NCBI GenBank assembly: GCA_017521405.1
Contig: JAFXCP010000022.1
Span: 1-37,686, forward strand
Length of the DNA stretch: 37,686 bases
Reading direction: 5' to 3'
From: Akkermansia sp.
GTDB taxonomy: Bacteria; Verrucomicrobiota; Verrucomicrobiia; Verrucomicrobiales; Akkermansiaceae
A model generated the notes under the pieces. That model worked only from the letters and a program-made list of their open reading frames with translations, did not search any database and was not told the DNA's origin. Position numbers and translations under genes: made by a program. Below are positions 16,240-24,258 of the stretch, in pieces. Position 1 is the first letter of the stretch. Every line of letters starts with the position of its first letter.

Positions 16240-17154
16240 ATGAAAAAGACGATTTTCTCCCTCGCTTTGGCTCTCTTTTCGAGTGCGATGTCTGCCTTTG
16301 CCGTGGATGCAGAGGATGTGCAGGTAACATTTATTCTCAAAAAAGGAGAAGGAAAGGTGGAGCGCATCATGCCGCAGATGCCCTTCCTCCAGAGCAAAGA
16401 AGCCAAGAAAGAAAAGGACCGCGTGGAATCTGCTCCCATCGATCCCTCTTGGCAATTTGTGCGTTTCCCCATTAAAGTGGAAGGTCGCGTACGTGGCAAC
16501 AAGCGAACGGCTACACTGGTGCCGGAGCTGAAGGTGCATATGTACCTCGTGTTCGATAAGGGAGATAAGAAACCCGAACTCATCCTCATGGATAAGGAGG
16601 TGACATATGTGGATATTCCCCTGAATCTGGCCAAGCAGAGTGATCGCTTCCCCTCCGTGGAAACTGCTGCTGCCGTATTCATCTCTCCCACGGATGCCAA
16701 GCGCATTTGCGGCGATAATGCCGATGGAAATGACCTTTCCGCTCGCCTCGTAGCCATGGCTGTGGATGCCTCCTTCAATACCTCCAACTGCATGAAGGCG
16801 GATGAGCGTAACAAACCTTATGCTATCGTCAACACCAAGAAAGGCGCTACCCTCAAGGGCGCTTGGTGGAAAAAGGAAGCCGTGAATGGCACTGGCGCAG
16901 AGCTTCGCGCCATCAATGAAACGCCCTTTGCTCCCTTCTACTCCGGAGCGTTCCCTGCCACCTCTCCCCTCTACGCTACGGGGGATGCTGCTTCCTCCTC
17001 CATGGGCTATGGCGGCATGGGTGTCCCTACCTCCACCACCACCTCCTCCGCTTCCTCCGATACCGAGGGCTACACCCCGGATGCTGCTACCTCCGATTCT
17101 GCTGATGCTGAGCCCGAGGGTGGCAAGAAGAAGAAAAGCCGCAAGCGTAAATAA
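16240..17154 (+). CDS. Secreted protein of the pilus-like cluster, Amuc_1102-type
   Basis: A 304-residue exported protein. The signal peptide is MKKTIFSLALALFSSAMSAFA, with likely cleavage after AFA (21). The next ~210 residues form a soluble domain beginning VDAEDVQVTFILKKGEGK. The C-terminus is a low-complexity Ser/Thr/Ala/Pro region (about 245-295) with a very basic end, KKKKSRKRK. By position and architecture it matches Amuc_1102 of A. muciniphila, described as having a beta-sandwich fold recalling archaeal pilus proteins; that is family knowledge recalled, not shown here. The open frame begins at 16102, but only the ATG at 16240 gives a signal peptide. It is followed 51 nt later by the PilM-like gene. 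Confidence 0.75.
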   Translation: MKKTIFSLALALFSSAMSAFAVDAEDVQVTFILKKGEGKVERIMPQMPFLQSKEAKKEKDRVESAPIDPSWQFVRFPIKVEGRVRGNKRTATLVPELKVHMYLVFDKGDKKPELILMDKEVTYVDIPLNLAKQSDRFPSVETAAAVFISPTDAKRICGDNADGNDLSARLVAMAVDASFNTSNCMKADERNKPYAIVNTKKGATLKGAWWKKEAVNGTGAELRAINETPFAPFYSGAFPATSPLYATGDAASSSMGYGGMGVPTSTTTSSASSDTEGYTPDAATSDSADAEPEGGKKKKSRKRK

Positions 17155-17205
17155 TAGCGTGCCTCCTTCGTCAGATTTTTTTCATTTTTAACTTATTCTA
17201 GATTT

Positions 17206-19080
17206 ATGGCTGAATATAAAACAACAGTCGCCCTTGAAATTGGCTCCCAGAGCGTGACCATGGGCGTCTTTACCCCGGCTGGCCGTGGCTTTACACTCTC
17301 CCGCTACGCTCGGAGGGACATCCTCCTGGACCCTGTGGAAGAAGGTATGCGCATGGATTATGTGGGCAATGCCATCGCAGAGATGGTGAATGAACTCAAA
17401 GTGCGTGGCAGCGAGGTACGCAACGTCGTATCCGGTCAGCAGGTGTTCATGCGCTTCATCAAGCTCCCCGCTATCGAAATTGATAACCTTGCGGAGCAGG
17501 TGGGCTTCGAAGCACAGCAGCACATCCCTTTCCCTCTGGATGATATTGTATACGATTATCAGGAACTGGCAGACCGCGGTGAAGGCGAGCGCGAGGTGCT
17601 ACTCGTGGCTATCAAGAAGGACGTCCTCGACAATCTGAATACACAGGTGGAGGGCAGTAGCCTCAAGACCCGCAGTGTGGATTGCGCCATTACTTCCCTG
17701 TACAATGCCTTCCGCGCCGGATATGGCGAGGAGGATGAACCTGTAATGCTCCTTGATATCGGCGCCAAGACCACCGATATCATCTTTGCGGAAGAAGGTC
17801 GCTTCTTCACCCGCTCTGTCACGGCAGCAGGCGCCTTCATCACCAACAGCATCGCCCGCGAATTCAACCTCTCCTTCCGCGAAGCGGAAAAACTCAAAAT
17901 CGAAAATGGTGTAGTTTCCCTCGGTAATGGGTATACCGACTCCATGAGTGAGGAGGACGCCGCCCTTGCCACCACCATTCGCACGGCCATGGGGCGCCTC
18001 AGCTCCGAAGTACAGCGCACCATTAACCACTACCGCGCCCAGTACAAGGGAACCCCCCCCACCAAAGCATATATCTGCGGTGGTGGTGCCCGCCTCCCCT
18101 TTGCGCTTGAATTCCTCCAATCCGCCCTTAACATCCCTGTGGAGTACCTTAACCCCGTGGAGGATGTGTGCCGTGTCGGCTCCAAGGTGGATGAGGAAGA
18201 GCTGGAGCAGGATGCCATTTGCCTGGGTCCCATTGTGGGTGCTGCCATGGCCGGAGCCAAAGCGGCAGAGTTCGATATCGACCTCGTACCCACGAGTGTG
18301 GGCAAGGACCGTGCGGAGAAGAAGCTCCTGCCTAAGGTCGCCATTGCCGGTGTGCTTGCTCTGGCCGGTGCCGGGTTCTACGCTTACGCCGCCAATGCCT
18401 CTGCCGAGAAAGCTGCTGCTGAACTCCGTAAGGCTGAACCCATCGATGCCAAGGTGGCTCAAATCAGCAGCCAGATGGACAATGTTAAGCAGAAGTACGA
18501 CCGCGTGATGGCGGATATCGATAAGCTGGCCGAGCTTTACAGCATGCGCGCCGCTTATACCGACATTCTCCTCCAGCTTACCAAGAAAGGTGTTTCCATC
18601 AAATTCTGGCTGAATGAGTTTGCCCCCTTGATTAACTACGACGTCGAGGCTACTTCTCTTACAGAGGCGGCAGACGTGAAGGGGACACGCCTCATCGATA
18701 TGAATCGCAGCCGCGCCGCTGCGAACGATAGTGCCCTTAATCAGGCCCCGGATGAAGTGGATGTACGCAAACGTAACAAAGAACCCATGGTAACGGCTAT
18801 CTATGTAAGCGGCTTCACCATCAAGACGCCCGGCAGCGAAAGCCTCGACCAGCGCCAAGCCATATACAACCTTGTGGCTCAGAACTTCGATGAACGCAGC
18901 GCAGATTCCCTCTTCTCCTATCAGGATGCTAAAGTGCAGAGCAATCTGAACCACTACTTCCAGTTTGTGGATGCCAAAGCCTCCAAGGGCAAACTGCCGG
19001 ATTATGTGGAAAAATTCCAGATGGTTATGCCGCTGAAGACTCCCATTGCCATTCCTGAACTCAGCAAGAAAGGTAACTGA
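17206..19080 (+). CDS. PilM-PilN-like fusion protein, Amuc_1101-type
   Basis: A 624-residue protein. Residues 1-345 are a PilM/FtsA-type actin-fold ATPase, with ALEIGSQSVTMGVF at the start, LDIGAKTTDIIF as the phosphate-2 motif and the adenosine-binding CGGGARLPF. After it comes IDLVP (358-362), resembling the INLLP peptide at the N-terminus of PilN that binds PilM. A membrane helix follows (about 378-396), then a coiled coil (about 400-450) and a periplasmic domain to the end. This is the layout of PilM joined to PilN. In type IV pili these form the inner-membrane platform with PilO. There is no Shine-Dalgarno, and the next gene starts 30 nt later. Confidence 0.82.
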   Translation: MAEYKTTVALEIGSQSVTMGVFTPAGRGFTLSRYARRDILLDPVEEGMRMDYVGNAIAEMVNELKVRGSEVRNVVSGQQVFMRFIKLPAIEIDNLAEQVGFEAQQHIPFPLDDIVYDYQELADRGEGEREVLLVAIKKDVLDNLNTQVEGSSLKTRSVDCAITSLYNAFRAGYGEEDEPVMLLDIGAKTTDIIFAEEGRFFTRSVTAAGAFITNSIAREFNLSFREAEKLKIENGVVSLGNGYTDSMSEEDAALATTIRTAMGRLSSEVQRTINHYRAQYKGTPPTKAYICGGGARLPFALEFLQSALNIPVEYLNPVEDVCRVGSKVDEEELEQDAICLGPIVGAAMAGAKAAEFDIDLVPTSVGKDRAEKKLLPKVAIAGVLALAGAGFYAYAANASAEKAAAELRKAEPIDAKVAQISSQMDNVKQKYDRVMADIDKLAELYSMRAAYTDILLQLTKKGVSIKFWLNEFAPLINYDVEATSLTEAADVKGTRLIDMNRSRAAANDSALNQAPDEVDVRKRNKEPMVTAIYVSGFTIKTPGSESLDQRQAIYNLVAQNFDERSADSLFSYQDAKVQSNLNHYFQFVDAKASKGKLPDYVEKFQMVMPLKTPIAIPELSKKGN

Positions 19081-19110
19081 TTTCTCTAACGTTTTACTTC
19101 TTTATTATCC

Positions 19111-20034
19111 ATGAATATTAGTGAAAACAAGCGTGTAGTCGCGCTCTCTGCTCTGTTCGCACTTGCCTTTGCCGGGGTGATGTACGTTGGCTATGGTAAG
19201 AGTCAGGAATACGCAGAATCCCAGCGCAAGCTTGACGAAATTAACAATCGTTTCCTGGATTACGAATCCGGGGAAGGTCTGGCTCCCACCCGTAAAAACA
19301 GGGATGCCCTCAAGGCGGCCTTTGCTCAGGTGTCCGATGTGAACAAGGACCTCCAGCAGGAATTGAATCAGTACGCAGCCTTCTGCTTTGGCGATGGTAA
19401 GAAAATTTCCGCTCAGGACTTCCAGAACGAGCTGCGCGATGCCATCGGCAAAACACGCCGGATTGCTAATGAATGCGGTGCCAAGGTCTCCTCTCCCGCA
19501 GCGGATTTAGGCCTTGCCTCCTTCAAGAACGCAGCCCCCGTGGCGGATGATGCTCCTTTCCGCAGCTTCCAGCTCAAGGCTGTGGCTCGCGTGGCGGAAA
19601 CCATCCTTAAATCCGGGGCTCCCGTTCTCGATAAGATTTATTGCGCCCCGCTTCCTGCCGCCGCTGCAGAATCCGTCAAACCGAATAGCCGCAAAGCCGC
19701 GCCCTACTTCCCGCTGCGTTTTGAGGTAGCCTTCGAAGCCCGCCGTGGTGTCCTTCCCAAGGTTATTAACAGCTTCATGAAGGATAAGGATTTCTTCCTT
19801 ACCATCACCGGCATCGCCGTGAAAGGCAAGGATACCCTGCCGATGATTGACGCATACTCCGCCCCCGGTGCTGCTCCCCAAGCCGGGGACGATTTGGGTG
19901 CATCCTCCGCAGAAGGCACTGCTGCTCCCATCGCGCGCTCCGTAGCCGTCCGTAAAACCGGCGACCCGGACGAAACCGTACGCGTACACATGAACATGCA
20001 GGTGCTTTATTTTAACCCCGCCAAGACTAAGTAA
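19111..20034 (+). CDS. PilO-like membrane-anchored protein, Amuc_1100-type
   Basis: A 307-residue protein with a single N-terminal membrane helix (about 9-28), a heptad-rich stretch (about 30-55) and a periplasmic alpha/beta region. The C-terminus VRVHMNMQVLYFNPAKTK resembles the end of A. muciniphila Amuc_1100 (VQVSLNLVHFNQPK), as do the FQNELRD and PLRFEVAFEARRGVLPKVIN parts (FQNELKT and PLEIAFQGDRESVLKAMN in Amuc_1100). Overall identity looks low, so this is a diverged ortholog. Amuc_1100 is known as an envelope protein that signals through TLR2. By gene order and topology it occupies the place of PilO. Whether this version signals is unknown. Confidence 0.82.
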   Translation: MNISENKRVVALSALFALAFAGVMYVGYGKSQEYAESQRKLDEINNRFLDYESGEGLAPTRKNRDALKAAFAQVSDVNKDLQQELNQYAAFCFGDGKKISAQDFQNELRDAIGKTRRIANECGAKVSSPAADLGLASFKNAAPVADDAPFRSFQLKAVARVAETILKSGAPVLDKIYCAPLPAAAAESVKPNSRKAAPYFPLRFEVAFEARRGVLPKVINSFMKDKDFFLTITGIAVKGKDTLPMIDAYSAPGAAPQAGDDLGASSAEGTAAPIARSVAVRKTGDPDETVRVHMNMQVLYFNPAKTK

Positions 20035-20058
20035 CCCCTTACACGCTTCTTTACGATT

Positions 20059-21216
20059 ATGGCTGAACAATCCAATCCCGGTTTGAAAGCTCTGGTGACA
20101 GGTGCCGTACTCGGCGTTGCCGCTGCTGCTTTTGGTGGCTATACCATGTATGCCGACAAAGTGACCGTTCCTCAGACTCATGTGGGGGCAGGCGGCTCTG
20201 CTGATTCCCTTACAGCAGAGGCAGAAGCTGTCAAGGAGAACCTGCGCCGCGACCGCACCATTACCGATGTGGCCCCGGAAGGCGCCTTCATCAATGGTGT
20301 GCCTCGTATTACACCGCTCTTCTTCTCCACGGAACTCTGGCAGATTACTCAGGACGATAAGCAACGCAACACCGTCATCGACATCTACGACCCCGCCGCT
20401 GCGAACATCCATGGTAATGTGCCAAACACATGGTTTATCGCCAACGGCATTTCCGATGCTCTTGGCCGTGCTGATGGTCTGCAGCTCGACTCTGATTCGG
20501 ACGGCTTTACCAACGAGGAAGAATTCACCTCTAAGACCCTGCCTGCCGATGCATCGAGCTACCCGGATCTTGTTCGTACCGGAGCAGAGCCTAAGCTGGA
20601 GGTCCTCCGCGTAGATGTGGCTCGTGCCCTCATTACGACAGATTCTATGTTTGCCGATGCTTCCCGTAAGCCCGAGGAGGTGAACATCCGCATCTTCCGC
20701 AACGCTGCGGACATTAACCCGGTACACAAGGTAACCGTGAAACCCGGCCAGAGCTTCGACCTCTCCCCGAATGAAAAGGACGGTCGCTTTACGCTCGTGG
20801 CATTCGAAAAACGCGCCTTCCCGGGCTTTACCGGTTCCATGCAGGATGAAAACGTGATTGTGGTACGGGATAACGTCACGGCATCCAACGAAAAACAGTT
20901 CGTCATCCGTGCAGGTAAGCCCGCCGCATCCGGCAAAGACCGGGGTACGCCCAACGAAAAGGGTCGCCAAATTAGCGATACAACAGTCACATTCCGCGTA
21001 ACTGCTGGTACAGCAGTCGGTAAGAAGGAAGGTGTTGTTCGTGCTCAGCTCCATGGCAGCTTCGACATCCCGGGTGGCAAGGCCGGCGGTGCCCCCCTGC
21101 GCGCCACCGTTGAATCTGTGGATGCCGGAAAGAGCGCCAACATCCGTATTGAGGGTCTCGAAAGCCCCGTAAACATCCCCAAAGGTGCTTCCAAACCGAA
21201 ACCTGCCAAAAAATAA
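20059..21216 (+). CDS. Membrane-anchored protein with one calcium-type loop, Amuc_1099-type
   Basis: A 385-residue protein of unknown function between the PilO-like and secretin genes, where pilMNOPQ operons have pilP. It has one N-terminal membrane helix (about 9-31) and no lipobox, so it is not a standard PilP lipoprotein. Residues 144-155, DSDSDGFTNEEE, are a complete DxDxDGxxNxxE calcium-binding loop of the EF-hand/thrombospondin-3 kind, present once. The rest (about 180-385) looks like beta-rich domains ending in a Lys/Pro tail. It starts 24 nt after the preceding stop without Shine-Dalgarno. It matches Amuc_1099 by position and topology. Confidence 0.75.
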   Translation: MAEQSNPGLKALVTGAVLGVAAAAFGGYTMYADKVTVPQTHVGAGGSADSLTAEAEAVKENLRRDRTITDVAPEGAFINGVPRITPLFFSTELWQITQDDKQRNTVIDIYDPAAANIHGNVPNTWFIANGISDALGRADGLQLDSDSDGFTNEEEFTSKTLPADASSYPDLVRTGAEPKLEVLRVDVARALITTDSMFADASRKPEEVNIRIFRNAADINPVHKVTVKPGQSFDLSPNEKDGRFTLVAFEKRAFPGFTGSMQDENVIVVRDNVTASNEKQFVIRAGKPAASGKDRGTPNEKGRQISDTTVTFRVTAGTAVGKKEGVVRAQLHGSFDIPGGKAGGAPLRATVESVDAGKSANIRIEGLESPVNIPKGASKPKPAKK

Positions 21217-21299
21217 CGCCAAAAACGCAAATAAATCTTCAAAAAACGAATTGTAGACTTTACAAAACATCATTTTTCTGCCATAAATAAGACATTACC

Positions 21300-24116
21300 A
21301 TGAACCACACACCTCTCATCAATTCTAAGCGGGCTTTGGCCCTGATGGCAGTCGCTGCCTCCTGCCCCTTTGTGCAGGCCGGTACGACAGGCTATATCAG
21401 TCCTTCGACCGCAGCCGGTACCAGTCAGGTAGGCCCCACTGCCGTTTATAGCGGCACTCAGGACAGTATTAACGCACGTGAGGCTGCTCGCCGTAAGGCT
21501 CGCACTGCCGAAGCTATGGAGCTTCTGCAGCAGGGGCGTACTGCATATGCCGAAAAGAAGTACAAGGAATCTCTCGAGAAGTACGAAGCCGCTTGGGATG
21601 TTCTGCCCAAGGCTCCTGCCACTCAGAAACTTCAGGAATTCCTGGTTAAGAGCATTGGCGATGCCTCCATTGCCGTGGCTATTGAGTACTCTCGCATCGG
21701 TCGCTACGATGATGCTGAGCAGCTTCTTTTGGATGTACTCAGCCGCGACCCGAATAACAAGCGCGCTCGTAAGGAACTCTCTCTGATGCGCGATCCGGTT
21801 CGCAACAACCCCGCCCTTACCCCCGAGCACGTCAAGAACGTGGAAGAGGTGAACCGCCTCCTCACGCTTGGCTATGGTTATCTTGATCTGGGCGATTACG
21901 ATGCCGCCTATGCTGAATTTAACCGCGTTATCAAGATTGACCCCTACAACGTAGCTGCACGCCGTGGTCAGGAAAGCGTAAGCAAGCGCCGCTCCAACTA
22001 CTATCGTGCCGCTCACGATTCCTACCGCTCCAAGGCGCTGGCCGAGGTGGACGCCCTGTGGGAAGAACAGCTTCCCAAGGAAATGCCCAACATGGTGGCT
22101 GCCAGCGGCGAGGCTGCACAGCTTTCCGAAGGTGTTATCCGCAACACCGAGAATCTGAACAACATTCGTATTGCCAACATCCAGTTCCAGGATACGCCCA
22201 TTCAGGACGCTCTGGAATTCCTGCGCAACGAGGCTCGTAAGAACGGCACTCCCATGAACTTCATCTTCGAGGAGGCTAAGCCCATTGCTGCTGTACCCGT
22301 GCCTGCTCCCGCTCCGGCTGCCGATGAGGAGGATGAGGAAGAATACGAAGATGAAGAGGACTCTGAGGACGAGGAAGAAGAGGAGGAAGAGGAAGCCCCC
22401 GCCCCCGCCCCCGCTCCTGTGGCCGTGGCTGCTCCCATCGAACCCGCCATCATCTCCAGCCTGACTCTTTCCGATATTTCCGCAGCCGAGCTTCTTCGCC
22501 ACATGTGCGATGCCGCTAACTGCGACTTCCGTGTCACGGAGAACGCCATCATCGTTTCCCAGAAGGCCGCCGCTGCTCAGCGCATGGAGCGCAAGCAGTG
22601 GTCCGTTCGTCCTTCCTTCTTCTCCGGTCCTTCCGGTGGCGGCAGCGACGAGGAGGAATACGAGGATGAGGATAGCGACTTCTCCTCCGCTCCCAAGCGC
22701 TCCGCTAAGATTGACCCGAAGGCTACCCTGATTGATATGGGTGTGAACTTCCCCGCCGGTGCTACGGCAGCTTACTCCAGCGCTACTGGCATGCTCACCG
22801 TCTACAACACCAAGGATGAGCTTGACACCGTGGAGGATGCAATCAACCTGTTCCGCCAGCAGATGCCCAAGATGGTGAAGGTGAGTGCCAAGTTCGTGGA
22901 AATCACCCAGACCAACGAAGAAGAACTTTCCTTCGACTGGGTTATCAATCCCTTCTCCATCAGTGATTCCGGTAAGACCTACCTCGGTGGTGTGAACGGC
23001 AGCAACGCTACAACGAACCGCCTCGTAGGTGACTTCGTGGGCTCTCCCACTTCCTTCGGTAATAACTACACCGGCTATGGTTCCTGGCCCATTAAGGGCT
23101 CCAGCACCCTTACCAGTGCTACGGATACCATCGGCTCCGGTCTCATGACGGGTGGCCTGCGTTCCGGCTCCGGTGCCATTACCTCCGGTGCTTTGCAGAA
23201 TCTGGTGAGTGCCGGTTCCGCCGGTGCTTCCGCCACCTCCAACCCGGCTCCCGGCATCATGTCCCTCTCCGGCATTTATGACTCCGGTTCTTACCAGATG
23301 ATTATGCGCGGTCTTTCCCAGAAGAAGGGCGTGGATGTGATGTCTGCTCCGAGTCTGGTGATTGACGGCGATGTCCCCGTGGAGACGCCGCCCATGACGG
23401 ACCCGCTGGTGCAGATGCAGAGCGAAAGCGAAGAAAACTGCGCTAAGATTGAAGTGGTGCGCCGCTTTATCTACCCCATCGCTTACGATGAGCCCCAGAT
23501 TAACAGCACCAGCAACAACAATAATAACAATAATAACAACAACAACAGCACTTCGATGCCGGTGGCTTCCCCCGCCAACCCCAGCGACTGGACGGTGGAA
23601 AACGTGGGTATCATGATGCGCTTCAACATCGAGCCGCTTAAGGAAAGCGATGGCGATATCATCCGCTTCAAGCGCTTCGAAATTAACGTGGTGGACTTCG
23701 AAGGTTTCGTGAACTACGGTTCTCCGATTACCGCCGGTGTGGCTAACCAGAGCAGCATCGAACACATTGTGCTGACGGATAACCGCATCGATATGCCCAT
23801 CTTCGGCCGCCGCTACATCAACTCCAACCCCTGTGTGTACGATGGTCACACCATCGCCATCGGTGGTTTGATTGAGGACGAGGTGCAGAAGGTGGAAGAC
23901 AAGGTGCCCGTATTCGGTGACCTTCCCTTGGTGGGCCGCCTGTTCCGCAGCAATGCGGAGTCCCATGTACGTAAGAACTTGGTCATCTTCGTGACCGCAG
24001 ATGTGATTGACCCCTTCGGCAAGCCCCTGCGCACACGCCAGACCGGTTCTGCTACCGGCAACACGGGAGCCTCCGTTCCGGGTCTCTTCCCGGATGATGG
24101 TCTGGCTAATCCCTGA
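21300..24116 (+). CDS. TPR-containing outer-membrane secretin, PilQ/GspD-like, Amuc_1098-type
   Basis: A 938-residue secretin. The signal peptide ends near residue 27 (FVQA). Residues about 70-235 are TPR helices (LLQQGRTAYAEKKYKESLEK and similar). There follow an acidic stretch rich in Glu/Asp and Pro/Ala (about 335-385), an N0/STN-like domain (about 388-420), a second acidic stretch, then the secretin core (about 525-895) starting MVKVSAKFVEI and ending with the diagnostic VPVFGDLPLVGRLF (869-882) and NLVIFVTADVIDP. A run of 11 Asn (739-749) sits in a loop. It should form the multimeric outer-membrane gate of the pilus-like machine. It is last in the operon. Confidence 0.92.
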   Translation: MNHTPLINSKRALALMAVAASCPFVQAGTTGYISPSTAAGTSQVGPTAVYSGTQDSINAREAARRKARTAEAMELLQQGRTAYAEKKYKESLEKYEAAWDVLPKAPATQKLQEFLVKSIGDASIAVAIEYSRIGRYDDAEQLLLDVLSRDPNNKRARKELSLMRDPVRNNPALTPEHVKNVEEVNRLLTLGYGYLDLGDYDAAYAEFNRVIKIDPYNVAARRGQESVSKRRSNYYRAAHDSYRSKALAEVDALWEEQLPKEMPNMVAASGEAAQLSEGVIRNTENLNNIRIANIQFQDTPIQDALEFLRNEARKNGTPMNFIFEEAKPIAAVPVPAPAPAADEEDEEEYEDEEDSEDEEEEEEEEAPAPAPAPVAVAAPIEPAIISSLTLSDISAAELLRHMCDAANCDFRVTENAIIVSQKAAAAQRMERKQWSVRPSFFSGPSGGGSDEEEYEDEDSDFSSAPKRSAKIDPKATLIDMGVNFPAGATAAYSSATGMLTVYNTKDELDTVEDAINLFRQQMPKMVKVSAKFVEITQTNEEELSFDWVINPFSISDSGKTYLGGVNGSNATTNRLVGDFVGSPTSFGNNYTGYGSWPIKGSSTLTSATDTIGSGLMTGGLRSGSGAITSGALQNLVSAGSAGASATSNPAPGIMSLSGIYDSGSYQMIMRGLSQKKGVDVMSAPSLVIDGDVPVETPPMTDPLVQMQSESEENCAKIEVVRRFIYPIAYDEPQINSTSNNNNNNNNNNNSTSMPVASPANPSDWTVENVGIMMRFNIEPLKESDGDIIRFKRFEINVVDFEGFVNYGSPITAGVANQSSIEHIVLTDNRIDMPIFGRRYINSNPCVYDGHTIAIGGLIEDEVQKVEDKVPVFGDLPLVGRLFRSNAESHVRKNLVIFVTADVIDPFGKPLRTRQTGSATGNTGASVPGLFPDDGLANP

Positions 24117-24144
24117 TGCCTGCAAAGGTTCTTGGTAAACTTGA

Positions 24145-24177
24145 ATCCGCCCTGTCAATACGGCAGGGCGGATTTTT
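24145..24177 (+). terminator. Rho-independent terminator of the pilus-like operon
   Basis: A perfect 10-bp stem (24145-24154 with 24164-24173), a 9-nt loop, and a T tract through 24177. It begins 28 nt after the secretin stop. Confidence 0.88.
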
Positions 24178-24222
24178 CTCGTTAGGAGAGGGATTTACTA
24201 TCTTCTGAATGAGAGCTTTTTC

Positions 24223-24251
24223 TTGGCAAACAGAGCGGAGTGTGGTACTCT
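24223..24251 (+). promoter_or_regulatory. Promoter of the amino-acid ABC operon, predicted leaderless
   Basis: TTGGCA (24223-24228), a 17-bp spacer and TACTCT (24246-24251). The -10 box ends 7 bp before the ATG at 24259, the same spacing as at ppa and rpoN. Confidence 0.6.
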
Positions 24252-24258
24252 TTAACGC

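Noticed and set aside
17599-18954. A 451-codon minus-strand frame opposite the PilM-PilN fusion
   Set aside because: Shadow frame with no signal peptide, domain or promoter; the sense protein has clear motifs.
21270-24158. A 962-codon open frame on the minus strand opposite the secretin gene
   Set aside because: Same explanation: shadow of a strongly biased gene; its low-complexity His/Gly/Val composition mirrors the sense repeats.
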